Under the pieces are notes generated by a model. The model ran no database searches, had not been told where the DNA came from, and saw only the letters and a list, made by a program, of their open reading frames with translations. 64,000 bases of DNA from Acidobacteriota bacterium (GTDB lineage: Bacteria; Acidobacteriota; Terriglobia; Acidiferrales; UBA7541), in NCBI GenBank assembly GCA_003167215.1, contig PMTV01000053.1, positions 124,001-188,000 of the forward strand, read 5' to 3'. The stretch's first letter is position 1. Every line of letters begins with the position of its first letter. The position numbers and the translations under genes were made by a program. Below are positions 7,944-16,187 of the stretch, piece by piece.

Positions 7944-8833
7944 CGGCCCATTTTATCGAAAATCATCCACGCAAGCAGAAGCGGGATGTGAATGACGGTG
8001 GCATGCATAAGCCATTTCGCGCGGACATTGGTGCGCGCGCGGTTGGCCCACAGCGAAACTTGCAGCAAAATCATCCCCAGCACCAGAGCTCCGAAGAAAT
8101 AACGAATCCCGGCCATTCCCATCACTGAGGGAAGCAAGCTTACAGGCACTAGGATTGCGGAAAAACTGACAATCACGTTAAACGTAGCGTCACCCTTGCG
8201 GTCCACGACCGGTAACATTTGAATTCCCGCCCGTGCGTAGTCTTCGCGGTACATCCAGGCGATGGCCATGAAGTGCGGAAACTGCCATACGAACAAAATG
8301 GCAAAAAGAATCCAGCCGCCTTCGGAAAGTGAGCCCCGGGCAGCGGCCCAGCCGATCAACGGAGGCAACGCGCCAGGAATGGCTCCCACGGCAGTTGCAA
8401 GCGTCGTGCGGGTCTTAAGCGGCGTGTAGAGGCCAAGGTAAGACGCGCTGGTGGCGAAGGCGATAAAGGCCGCGAGTGCGTTAACGGTGAGGGCCAGCCA
8501 CGCTGTGCCGAAAACGATTGTGACAACACCGAAAATCAGGACTTCGCTTGGTTTTAACGTCCCGGTCGGGAGCGGGCGCGCCGCCGTCCTGCGCATTACC
8601 GCGTCCATATCTCTTTCGACGTACTGATTCAGAGCGGCAGTCCCACCGGCTACCAACAAAGTGCCGAAGAGCGTTTGCGCGAGGCGAGCCCAATCCACGG
8701 GGCCGGTTGAACCGAGGTAAAAGCCGGCAACGGTGGTAATCACCACCAGGAAGGTGACGTCGGGCTTCGTGAGCACGACATAAGCCCACGGCTTTTCGAA
8801 AAGGTTGATGGCGAATGCGCGTTCGTTACTCAT
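7940..8833 (-). CDS. ctaB: Protoheme IX farnesyltransferase (heme O synthase)
   Basis: Transfers farnesyl from farnesyl diphosphate to heme B, giving heme O. UbiA-family membrane enzyme with 7-9 helices. NQYVERDMDAVMRRTAARPL carries the NxxxDxxxD prenyl-diphosphate motif and RPLPTG is typical of CtaB. The start is taken at the ATG at 8833 (MSNERAFAINLF). The in-frame GTG at 8869 would overlap ctaA by 32 nt and adds a polar stretch unlike the family. The gene starts 4 nt after ctaA stops. With ctaA it supplies heme A for a terminal oxidase, whose own subunits are not in the window. Confidence 0.95.
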   Translation of the reverse strand: MSNERAFAINLFEKPWAYVVLTKPDVTFLVVITTVAGFYLGSTGPVDWARLAQTLFGTLLVAGGTAALNQYVERDMDAVMRRTAARPLPTGTLKPSEVLIFGVVTIVFGTAWLALTVNALAAFIAFATSASYLGLYTPLKTRTTLATAVGAIPGALPPLIGWAAARGSLSEGGWILFAILFVWQFPHFMAIAWMYREDYARAGIQMLPVVDRKGDATFNVIVSFSAILVPVSLLPSVMGMAGIRYFFGALVLGMILLQVSLWANRARTNVRAKWLMHATVIHIPLLLAWMIFDKMGR

Positions 8834-8837
8834 GACG

Positions 8838-9782
8838 TCAAGCCCTCGAGCTTTCGGCTCGCGTACCACCGGTACGTGTAGTTTCCATGGCCGATCGTAG
8901 TGCCACGACTGCTTTCGGACGAATCAAACGATAGCAAGATAACGTCAAGACCACACTGGAAGCAAGCGTCAATGCGCCGACAAGCACATGTGCGACCGTG
9001 ATGACAACATAGGCCATAGACGGCTGGGTGGCGTGCATAGCCTGCACTACGGCCCAATACGCCGCAACGCCGAGCAAGATCTGCGTGCCGAGGAACGCCT
9101 GCAGCAAGACGCCCCAGCGGCGAAGGTCGCGAACCTGGCCAAAACGCTTGCGGACCGCGCGGCAAGTCCAAACGATCAGAAACGTAACCACGACGAATCC
9201 GACGAGATGCGGCAGGATTCCAAAGGCTCCGTGGCGAAAGCCTGCGCCGAGGATGAGCTGAACGAAAATGGCAGCGGTGGTAACGACTGCGAGAGGGCGC
9301 AGGCGGGGCGAGCCGCGATCGTCAAGCGACGAAAGGTCACGCTGCCACCAAGCACTGGTCAGCAACGCGAGACTGACCACAGTAACGAAGAATATCTGTG
9401 CGAGCGTGGCGTGCATCGTCGCCGTGACTGCCGGGTGTCCGCGAAGGACGCGCAGCGCCCCGAGGAGAGCTTGCGCGATGATCAAGGCCAGCGCCGTCCA
9501 GCCTAGCTTGCGAGCGATGCGGGTGCCGCTGCGGGCAAGCCAGACAGCTAAAACCAGAGTGAGAATGCTGACGGTAGCGGCAAACACTCGGTGAGCAAAT
9601 TCGTAGCGAATGCCTCCTACGAGGGGAGGAATAATTCGGCCGTACGCGAGAGGCCAATCCGGCACAGAGTCGGCAGCGTCGTTGCTTGTCACCAGCGCGC
9701 CGGCCATCAGAAGCAACACGGTGACTGCTGCCGTAGCGACGGCGAATCGGTGGACGCCTTGAAGCTTCTCGGTTTCCGGCAT
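8838..9782 (-). CDS. ctaA: Heme A synthase
   Basis: 314-residue membrane protein of the COX15/CtaA family that oxidises the C8 methyl of heme O to give heme A. The N-terminal helix carries MAGALVTSNDAADSVPDWPL, and VGGIRYEFAHRVFAATVSIL provides a conserved His-containing helix with GALRVLRGHPAVTATMHATLAQ. The second half repeats the pattern (QLILGAGFRHGAFGILPHLVG). About eight helices are expected. It is preceded by a 153-nt gap holding a long hairpin that separates it from the cupredoxin gene. Confidence 0.95.
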   Translation of the reverse strand: MPETEKLQGVHRFAVATAAVTVLLLMAGALVTSNDAADSVPDWPLAYGRIIPPLVGGIRYEFAHRVFAATVSILTLVLAVWLARSGTRIARKLGWTALALIIAQALLGALRVLRGHPAVTATMHATLAQIFFVTVVSLALLTSAWWQRDLSSLDDRGSPRLRPLAVVTTAAIFVQLILGAGFRHGAFGILPHLVGFVVVTFLIVWTCRAVRKRFGQVRDLRRWGVLLQAFLGTQILLGVAAYWAVVQAMHATQPSMAYVVITVAHVLVGALTLASSVVLTLSCYRLIRPKAVVALRSAMETTRTGGTRAESSRA

Positions 9783-9857
9783 TGTAAGTGCGATTCCCTG
9801 TCAATCAGAACAGAGCTGCTAAAAGCTGGTGCGCGAGAATACGCGATCTAGAACACA

Positions 9858-9895
9858 TGGCCGCAGGAGCGAGCAAGAACCCACTCCTGCGGCCA
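9858..9895. terminator. Perfect 12-bp hairpin between cupredoxin gene and ctaA
   Basis: TGGCCGCAGGAG (9858-9869) and CTCCTGCGGCCA (9884-9895) are exact inverse complements around a 14-nt loop, a very stable GC-rich stem. On the minus strand it is followed by TGTGTTCTAG rather than a T-run, so it is not a classical intrinsic terminator. It may instead be a processing/stability element or attenuator that tunes ctaA-ctaB expression relative to the upstream cytochrome genes. Confidence 0.55.
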
Positions 9896-9935
9896 CAGAT
9901 CACGAACAGCATCCAACAAATTAACCAACAGCTTG

Positions 9936-10724
9936 CTAGTCTCCGGATGCCGCGGCGGTCTTGAACGTGAAGGTGAGCGGCTTCGATTCCTTAGCGCCGA
10001 TCGTCACCGTCTGATCCGAGACACCGTACTTTTCGTGCCACGCTTCGATCGTGTAGGTTCCCGGCGGCAGGTCCTTCAATGTAAACTTTCCATCTTTCGA
10101 AGTGACCGCGTAGTAGGGATTCTTGAACACGAAAATGTAACTCTTCATCCAGGGGTGCACGTTGCACTTCACCGGTATGGCCACTTCGGCGCGGCCGAAC
10201 GTTTCGTCGATGGGAGTGGCGCCTGGCGGCTGCGACTTATTCCACTCGCGATTATCTTTCGGCATCGGGTGAATGTTGTGAGTGGTTTGGTCGTCATTCT
10301 TGACTTCGAATGTCTGGCCGGTCATCAAAGCGATGATGTGGGGGTCGTACATGCAACCTTGTTGGTTGAGCACGACAGGCTCTTTGGGCGTGTCGAAGTT
10401 ATAGTCGGCGAGGCCGTCTTTCACGTAAACCACTACGTTGGCCAGGTCGCCCTTGTCGTCTACGACGACCTCAGGCGGGACAACGGGATTCGGATGCGCT
10501 TTCTGGCAATATGGCTCGGCGCTCATGTTGATAGGCTTGGCCGGCACGGGCTTGCCGTCGAGCGTTACGCTGCCGGTAACGGAGCCGACCGTCGAGGTAT
10601 CGATCACCTTCTTGGCGTTTGAATTCGCCACGGGCTGCTCGTTGGTGTCCTCTTTTTTGCCGCAGCCGGTGATGGCAATCGCCAACACGGCGGCCAATGC
10701 TAGATAAAAAAACTTAGTCTTCAT
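9936..10724 (-). CDS. Cupredoxin-like lipoprotein with carboxypeptidase-regulatory domain
   Basis: 262 residues. The signal peptide ends in AITG-C21, a lipobox, so it is a lipid-anchored periplasmic protein. The middle resembles a blue-copper fold: H149 (TTHN) with H152 nearby, then C187-NV-H190-PW-M193, giving the His/Cys/His/Met set of a type 1 copper site. The last ~60 residues (DGKFTLKDLPPGTYTIEAWH) form a carboxypeptidase-regulatory-type beta domain. GGAGG lies about 11 nt before the ATG. It follows the octaheme cytochrome gene by 97 nt and is probably co-transcribed. A role as electron carrier between that complex and an oxidase is inferred; copper binding is predicted, not known. Confidence 0.82.
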   Translation of the reverse strand: MKTKFFYLALAAVLAIAITGCGKKEDTNEQPVANSNAKKVIDTSTVGSVTGSVTLDGKPVPAKPINMSAEPYCQKAHPNPVVPPEVVVDDKGDLANVVVYVKDGLADYNFDTPKEPVVLNQQGCMYDPHIIALMTGQTFEVKNDDQTTHNIHPMPKDNREWNKSQPPGATPIDETFGRAEVAIPVKCNVHPWMKSYIFVFKNPYYAVTSKDGKFTLKDLPPGTYTIEAWHEKYGVSDQTVTIGAKESKPLTFTFKTAAASGD

Positions 10725-10821
10725 TTGAAGAAAATCCTCCTTAGTAAAGCGGGGCTATTCTAACAATTCTGCGGCTGCATGAGGCCAAATTCTTTGCAAG
10801 CGAGGGCTTTGCTATGCGCTG

Positions 10822-13800
10822 CTAGTTCCTGCCGCCAGCGCCTTTGCCGCCTGCTCCGCCTGAGGGCTTTGCGCTCCCGCCGCTCGGAGCCGGGGTCTTC
10901 CCGACGAGCGCGGCTTGTTCCTGCGGCGTAAGCGAGAACATGTAGCGGACCAGCAAGTCCGCTTGATCGCCCTGGTAATGCTGCACGGTCGCGGGCACCG
11001 GACCTGAGAAGACCCAGTGATCGCCTTCCATGCGGAATAATCCCGAAGGCATAGCAGTGCCGGGGATAATTTTCGCGGGATCAATGATCCAGCGCTCGGT
11101 CCAGGCCGGTTGCAGACGATCGTGGGCCAGCAAGAAATTCGGTGCAATTGCATTCTTGTCGTGCGCTTCATTGCCCGTCATATGGCATTTCAGGCAGGGC
11201 GCAGCCGGGCTGATGAACAAAGCGCGAGCCATGGCGCGCTCGTTGTCATCAAGAGGTTTCACCTTCGGCGGAATAAACGGATCGGGCTGAGACGACATGG
11301 CCTGGAAGAAAAGCACGAGCTTGCGAATTTCGTCGTTCGAGAGATAGAACGTCGGCATGCGCACTTGCAGATACTGGCGCACGCCGTTGCGATTCGTATC
11401 TGTGGTGCTGAGCGACGGATTGGCCAGGAACTGCCTGAGCCATTCGGGATTCACACGCGCGCCTTCGGTGGTGAGTACCGGAGGCAAATTCGCTTTGTTC
11501 TCACCTTGATAGAACGGCAGAGTCTGCATCACAGATTTTTGGCCGACGTCAATCTGATGGCAGCCAATGCAGTTGTATTTCGTGACCACCCACCAGCCTT
11601 CTTGAATATAGCGTCGGCGGTCGGCCGGCCTGTACATGTACTCCGGCGGCAAAGTGGGATCGGTGCTTCCCAAGAGCATGCTGACCAGAGCCTCGACGTC
11701 ACCATCGCCGTAAAGATTCGGCTTGGGCATGCGCAACGCGTCCATCGGATTCGCGTGATATTTACCCTGGTCGTAAACTCCGGGATTCTGTAATTTTTGC
11801 TCGAAGAAGCCTTTCGCGTCGTACCAAGGGCCACGGGGCGATGTTTTGCCATCGGGAAATACGCCGCGCTTGGCGTCTTCGGTCCAGAGAGCGAAGTCGA
11901 GCCGCTCGATCGGCTTGCTGCCTTCGTTGGTAAGTTCGGTACCGATGCGGCCTTCGTCTTCGAGACCGCTGAGTTCATGGCATCCGGCGCAACCATAATG
12001 ACGCGCCAGGTCTTTGCCTTTGGCGGCCAGTTGCGGGTCGTCCATGTAATCCGCGGAGGCGTAAGAAGCATCGGGACGCTTCTGCGTCATCAAGTACGTA
12101 GCGATGTCGCGTGAGTCGTCCATTGAAAGACGCAGACTCGGCATCACGGTGGGCTGCTGCACTACGAGCTCGTGGCCATCGTTCGGACAGCGCGAGTGAT
12201 CCAAATCGAAAACGTACGGTAGATTGTGCTTGGCGTAATCTTCAGGTCCCAAGTCGCGCTTTTCGTAAGGACAATACGGCCTCGTGCGCTGGCGCGGGTC
12301 GTGGACCCAGCGAACGACATAATCGTAATTTTCCTTTTCGCCGACGCGGCTGAGGTTGGCAGCGAAAGTTCCGCCAACCGTGGACGAGCCTTCACCCATG
12401 GAATGGCAGGCGAGGCATCCGCGCTCTTCGAAGAGTTCTTTGCCATGGGCTGCGTTACCGGGCGCCTGATGATCGAGCGGAGGGCCGGTGAGTCCTGCTT
12501 GCCAAACGAAAGCGGCGAGGGCCTGCGTCTCGTCCTGCGAGAGACGGAACTGCGGCATTTTGGTGGTCGGCCGGAATTCGGTGGTGTGGCCGATCCAGTA
12601 TGGAATCCATTCTTTGCGCAGCTTCTGGCGCGCTTCCTTCAAATCGGGGCCTACTTTTTTGATTTCCTGCAAAAGATTGTGAGTTTGTTGTTCGAGCGAT
12701 TCGGAGCGCGCGTCCATGCGGCTGATTTCCACGGTTAGATTCGTGGCCTGACTGTTGAGCTTGTCGGCGGTGGCGTTGTCTGGCGCGGCGTCGGCTTGTT
12801 TCTGCAAACGCGGGATCGTCAGCAAATCGTCTGATTTGGTTTTCGCGAGCTGCAAAATCTGCTGGCGCGCGTTGACAAGTTGCTCATCCTGGTTGTCAAA
12901 CCCCTGAAAACGATGACACCCGATGCAACCGCGCTGGCGATAGAGCTGCTTTCCGTCGTTGAGGACCGGCGCGTGCTCGGTGACCATGTCGGCGGAATGG
13001 CACTGCTGGCATCCCGCTTGATAATTTTCCGGGTAATACAACGGCCAGAGCCAATGCGGGTAGCGGCCGTGTCCGCGCTGGACGGAATCGATCGCGCGGC
13101 CGTTTCCGCCGTGGCAAGGCGAACAACCGAACTTCTCAAGCGGATGCCATTGAATTAAATCCAAATCGGGGTGACTTGAAAAGGGCGCGTTATTGCTCTT
13201 CGCCATTCCCAGGTCCGCCTTCGTCAGCGTGACTTGAGGCGGAACGTACTTGGGGTCCGTGCCAACGTGGCACGATTCGCAGCGATCCACCAGTCCGGCG
13301 CCGCCCAAATTGTTGATGGACGCGCCGGACGGATTCACGTTGATCTGGATAATTCGCTCGTCAAAATCTTCCATGGAGCGGCGCAAGCCATCGAGCGAAG
13401 CGGAGCTCAGGCCGGGTAGATGGTCGGAGACATATTTCGTTAGCAGGGCCTGCGCATCTTTGGCTGGCTTGTCGATTTCGCCACGCTTCGCTACCAATGC
13501 AGCACGTTGCGCCATGATGCTGGTGAATGTGTCGTTCAGCTGGTCGGCAGTGAATACTTTATTTTTTTCAATTTGGCCACTCGCGGTGGGCCAATCCACT
13601 TTCCATGTGGAACTCCGGCCTTCATTCAAGTCCTTTAGGGCTCTAGCTTTCGCACTTTTATCGCTGTCCGGAACAATTTCGTATTGGTAGACCAAGTGAC
13701 CAATTTTCCCGCGTTCATCCTTGAAAGCATCGGCCATGGCCGCGCGCTGCTGGTCCAAGAGCTCGATCTGTTTGGCGATCTCGTCGTCCTGGATTTTTGC

Positions 13801-14088
13801 CGTTTGCTGTGCACTGGAAAGATTCGAGGCGAGAGTCTTATATTCTGGCGAGGAGTAAACGTCGCTCTCGTCTTGCTTCTGCCGTTTGATGTCCTTGCCG
13901 AGATATTCGGAGTAGGCCTTGGCAAATCGGGACTGGTAGCGGCGCCAGGGTTGCAATCCATAGAATTCAACGTAGAAAGACCATGCGACAGTGATAATAA
14001 GAAGCAGCGAAGCGATCAAAAGCGGGAATGCAAACGATCGATTCTTAATCGGATCATCCGGCGGCATTTCAGGCGAACGGTCAGGCAC
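10822..14088 (-). CDS. Octaheme cytochrome c subunit of a Rieske/cytochrome b complex
   Basis: 1088 residues with one N-terminal transmembrane anchor (about 21-42) and a periplasmic remainder. Eight CxxCH heme c sites start at residues 270, 322, 360, 388, 558, 700, 840 and 965. Sites 1-3 are close together with no Met-Pro motif after them, suggesting bis-His ligation. Sites 4-8 are each followed by an MP motif (511, 649, 787, 911, 1013), as in class I cytochromes c with Met ligands. Charged helical, coiled-coil-like stretches occupy about 50-215 and 400-490. C606 and C634 form an extra cysteine pair. The tail is Gly/Pro/Ser-rich. It starts with GTG, GGAGG 6 nt upstream, 51 nt after subunit IV. 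It occupies the position of cytochrome c1 or f; neither fold is recognisable. Confidence 0.93.
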   Translation of the reverse strand: MPDRSPEMPPDDPIKNRSFAFPLLIASLLLIITVAWSFYVEFYGLQPWRRYQSRFAKAYSEYLGKDIKRQKQDESDVYSSPEYKTLASNLSSAQQTAKIQDDEIAKQIELLDQQRAAMADAFKDERGKIGHLVYQYEIVPDSDKSAKARALKDLNEGRSSTWKVDWPTASGQIEKNKVFTADQLNDTFTSIMAQRAALVAKRGEIDKPAKDAQALLTKYVSDHLPGLSSASLDGLRRSMEDFDERIIQINVNPSGASINNLGGAGLVDRCESCHVGTDPKYVPPQVTLTKADLGMAKSNNAPFSSHPDLDLIQWHPLEKFGCSPCHGGNGRAIDSVQRGHGRYPHWLWPLYYPENYQAGCQQCHSADMVTEHAPVLNDGKQLYRQRGCIGCHRFQGFDNQDEQLVNARQQILQLAKTKSDDLLTIPRLQKQADAAPDNATADKLNSQATNLTVEISRMDARSESLEQQTHNLLQEIKKVGPDLKEARQKLRKEWIPYWIGHTTEFRPTTKMPQFRLSQDETQALAAFVWQAGLTGPPLDHQAPGNAAHGKELFEERGCLACHSMGEGSSTVGGTFAANLSRVGEKENYDYVVRWVHDPRQRTRPYCPYEKRDLGPEDYAKHNLPYVFDLDHSRCPNDGHELVVQQPTVMPSLRLSMDDSRDIATYLMTQKRPDASYASADYMDDPQLAAKGKDLARHYGCAGCHELSGLEDEGRIGTELTNEGSKPIERLDFALWTEDAKRGVFPDGKTSPRGPWYDAKGFFEQKLQNPGVYDQGKYHANPMDALRMPKPNLYGDGDVEALVSMLLGSTDPTLPPEYMYRPADRRRYIQEGWWVVTKYNCIGCHQIDVGQKSVMQTLPFYQGENKANLPPVLTTEGARVNPEWLRQFLANPSLSTTDTNRNGVRQYLQVRMPTFYLSNDEIRKLVLFFQAMSSQPDPFIPPKVKPLDDNERAMARALFISPAAPCLKCHMTGNEAHDKNAIAPNFLLAHDRLQPAWTERWIIDPAKIIPGTAMPSGLFRMEGDHWVFSGPVPATVQHYQGDQADLLVRYMFSLTPQEQAALVGKTPAPSGGSAKPSGGAGGKGAGGRN

Positions 14089-14139
14089 CCGTATCCTCCG
14101 TGCGCATTTCTGCGGTGCATCCTGCCATGCCGGCCGGTG

Positions 14140-15126
14140 CTAAATGCTGAACCATGGCGTCACCCATATATATTTGATCGTGAAAACCAGCCGCAGCAGA
14201 ATCTTGATCGGCAGCGACAGCATGAGAATCAAAAATGTGTACATGGTCACAAGCTGCAGCAAACTCATCCGCTTGTAAATTTTCTTGCTAAATTCGGTAC
14301 GAGTGCATACCCAGTGAACCAGAATTGCAGCGACAATGAAAAATATCACGAGCGGAAATATTCCAAAAATCGCCCGCGCCCAAATGGCCGCCTGGTCCTT
14401 GGTTGTATGGAAAATGGGAGCAAGCCAGGAACCATCGATACCGAATATCTGATCGAGGTTCCGGTTCACAGCATAATCAACGCGTTCAGCGTCCCACGTC
14501 TGTCCCGGCCAGAACCACATCCATCCCGGACCGCGAATGAACGTGCCGATTACGATCATCAGCACCCAGAGCCCGATGAAGCCGACCAGGAAAGTCCAAA
14601 TGGAAAATCTTCGCTGCTTGTAGGTGTAGTAGCCGTTGCCAAGAGGGTTCGAGTCAATATACGGAATGACCATCAAGCCGACGATGATCAAAGTCGGCAT
14701 GACTACGCCCGCAATCCAGGGATCGAAATAAACCAGCATTTCCTGAAGACCCAGGAAATACCAAGGAGCTTTTGCCGGATTCATGGTGACGTTAGGGTTG
14801 GCAGGCTCTTCCAAGGGCGCGTTTAGCGTCAATGACCAGGCCATCAGCAGTACGGTGACCAGGATGGCCACCAGGAATTCCATGCGCATCAGGTAGGGCC
14901 AGGTGTGAACTTCTCGCTCCCACTTGGGATCCCATTCTTGCGTCTTGCGGTATTTGGTTTTGGCGGCCTGCGCATCGGATTCCAGAATTGCGATCAGCTT
15001 GTCGTTCGCGATGCCCTGCCTCAGCGCGTACCACATGTAAAACGGGGCGAGAAATAACAATGCGACAATCGGCACATTGTCGGGTGCGGATGCGACCTCC
15101 CAAATTTGGCGCCAATCGAAAGGCAT
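14140..15126 (-). CDS. Cytochrome b C-terminal domain protein (subunit IV-like)
   Basis: 328 residues corresponding to the C-terminal half of mitochondrial cytochrome b, as in split b6f-type complexes. It forms part of the quinol-oxidising Qo site. The PEWY motif appears as A120-P-W-Y (NPAKAPWYFLGLQEM), so the Glu is replaced by Pro. It is about twice the length of chloroplast subunit IV (~160). An extra N-terminal helix (about 17-35) and two or three additional C-terminal helices give six in total, plus a WMWFWPGQTW periplasmic loop. It lies 51 nt after the cytochrome b6 gene and 51 nt before the octaheme cytochrome gene. The added helices may anchor the octaheme subunit; that is inference. 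Confidence 0.93.
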   Translation of the reverse strand: MPFDWRQIWEVASAPDNVPIVALLFLAPFYMWYALRQGIANDKLIAILESDAQAAKTKYRKTQEWDPKWEREVHTWPYLMRMEFLVAILVTVLLMAWSLTLNAPLEEPANPNVTMNPAKAPWYFLGLQEMLVYFDPWIAGVVMPTLIIVGLMVIPYIDSNPLGNGYYTYKQRRFSIWTFLVGFIGLWVLMIVIGTFIRGPGWMWFWPGQTWDAERVDYAVNRNLDQIFGIDGSWLAPIFHTTKDQAAIWARAIFGIFPLVIFFIVAAILVHWVCTRTEFSKKIYKRMSLLQLVTMYTFLILMLSLPIKILLRLVFTIKYIWVTPWFSI

Positions 15127-15177
15127 CTAGCCTCGTATCCTCAAAAAAAACTGTAAAAAGACAATGGAACGATCGAG

Positions 15178-16119
15178 CTAACCCATCCCGCTGGGCCGCA
15201 GAATTACCGGCCGCGGGCTTCTCTCTTCCTTGATTTCCGATTCAAGCATCACCGGCGCGGGGCCTGATATTCCCCCGTCTTTTCGTACGCGCCAGAAATG
15301 GACACCCAAAAATATCGCGACAATCAACGGAATGGCGATGCAGTGCCAAATGTAGGCGCGCAACAATGCATTCGCGTCCACAATGGATCCGCCAAGCAGG
15401 GCGAAGCGCACGTCGTTATACGGCGTCATGCCCATTTGAGGGCCGCCTGGGCCTTCATTTCCTAACAGCGGCGTGGCTCGCGCCATATTTGTTCCCACTG
15501 TGACGGCCCAGAACCCCAGCTGGTCGTCCGGAAGCAAATACCCCGTGAAGCTCAGCAACATCGTCAACACCATCAGCAGTACTCCGACGCACCAATTGAA
15601 TTCGCGGGGGCGTTTATACGAGCCGGTCATGAAGACGCGGAACATATGCAGCCACACCGCGATGATCATCAAGTGGGCGGCCCAGCGATGCATGTTGCGC
15701 AGCAGCTTGCCGAACGGCACGTCGTTTTCGAGATACAGGATGTCGCGGAACGCCTGGATCTTCGACGGGTGGTAATAAAACATCAAGAGAACGCCAGTGA
15801 AAGTAAGAACGATGAAGAGGTAGAAAGTGATTCCGCCCATGCCCCAGGTGAAATTGTATTTCGTTGCATCGCGGTTGACCTTGGCCGGGTGCAGGTGGAA
15901 GAAAACGTTGGAAAGAACGCTGAGCGCGCGATTGCGCGGTTCTTCGTCGTGTTTGACGCGGAAAATCGAGCGGTAAAGCTGAGTTTTCTCCGGTTCTTTC
16001 AGCTCGGTGGCTTGCTGTTTGGCTTTTTCCGTCAGCGTTTCACGGAGCGCGGCGGCAGAGTCCTTCGCTTTTTCGAGGATGCCGGTTTTGCTCTTGCCGT
16101 CGCCGTTTTCTTCGGGCAT
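15178..16119 (-). CDS. Cytochrome b6-type subunit (diheme N-terminal cytochrome b)
   Basis: 313 residues: a charged N-terminal extension of ~65 residues, then the four-helix diheme core. Ligand pairs are H144/H158 (13 residues between) and H259/H274 (14 between). Fourteen is the b6-type spacing; bc1 cytochromes b have 13. The Cys that holds heme ci in b6f (FYCLGG) is not present: the matching stretch is TWGMGGIT. The core gives quinone reduction at Qi and transmembrane electron transfer. The N-terminal extension is Lys/Glu/Ala-rich and probably helical. Menaquinone is the likely substrate in this phylum, not shown by the sequence. Second gene of the Rieske operon, 68 nt after the Rieske gene. 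Confidence 0.95.
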   Translation of the reverse strand: MPEENGDGKSKTGILEKAKDSAAALRETLTEKAKQQATELKEPEKTQLYRSIFRVKHDEEPRNRALSVLSNVFFHLHPAKVNRDATKYNFTWGMGGITFYLFIVLTFTGVLLMFYYHPSKIQAFRDILYLENDVPFGKLLRNMHRWAAHLMIIAVWLHMFRVFMTGSYKRPREFNWCVGVLLMVLTMLLSFTGYLLPDDQLGFWAVTVGTNMARATPLLGNEGPGGPQMGMTPYNDVRFALLGGSIVDANALLRAYIWHCIAIPLIVAIFLGVHFWRVRKDGGISGPAPVMLESEIKEERSPRPVILRPSGMG

Positions 16120-16187
16120 CCGTCTGACCCCTTGTCCTACTCAAATCTCGCCGATACCACTTCATGCCAGCGTTCAGCAGCCCAAGG

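Noticed and set aside
13684-14826. Long plus-strand open frames antisense to the bc-complex genes (380 codons here, and similar ones opposite dnaE, mpl, and others)
   Set aside because: They are out-of-frame readings of high G+C coding sequence on the opposite strand. The proteins are Arg/His-rich, have no recognisable domain, and overlap well-supported genes throughout.
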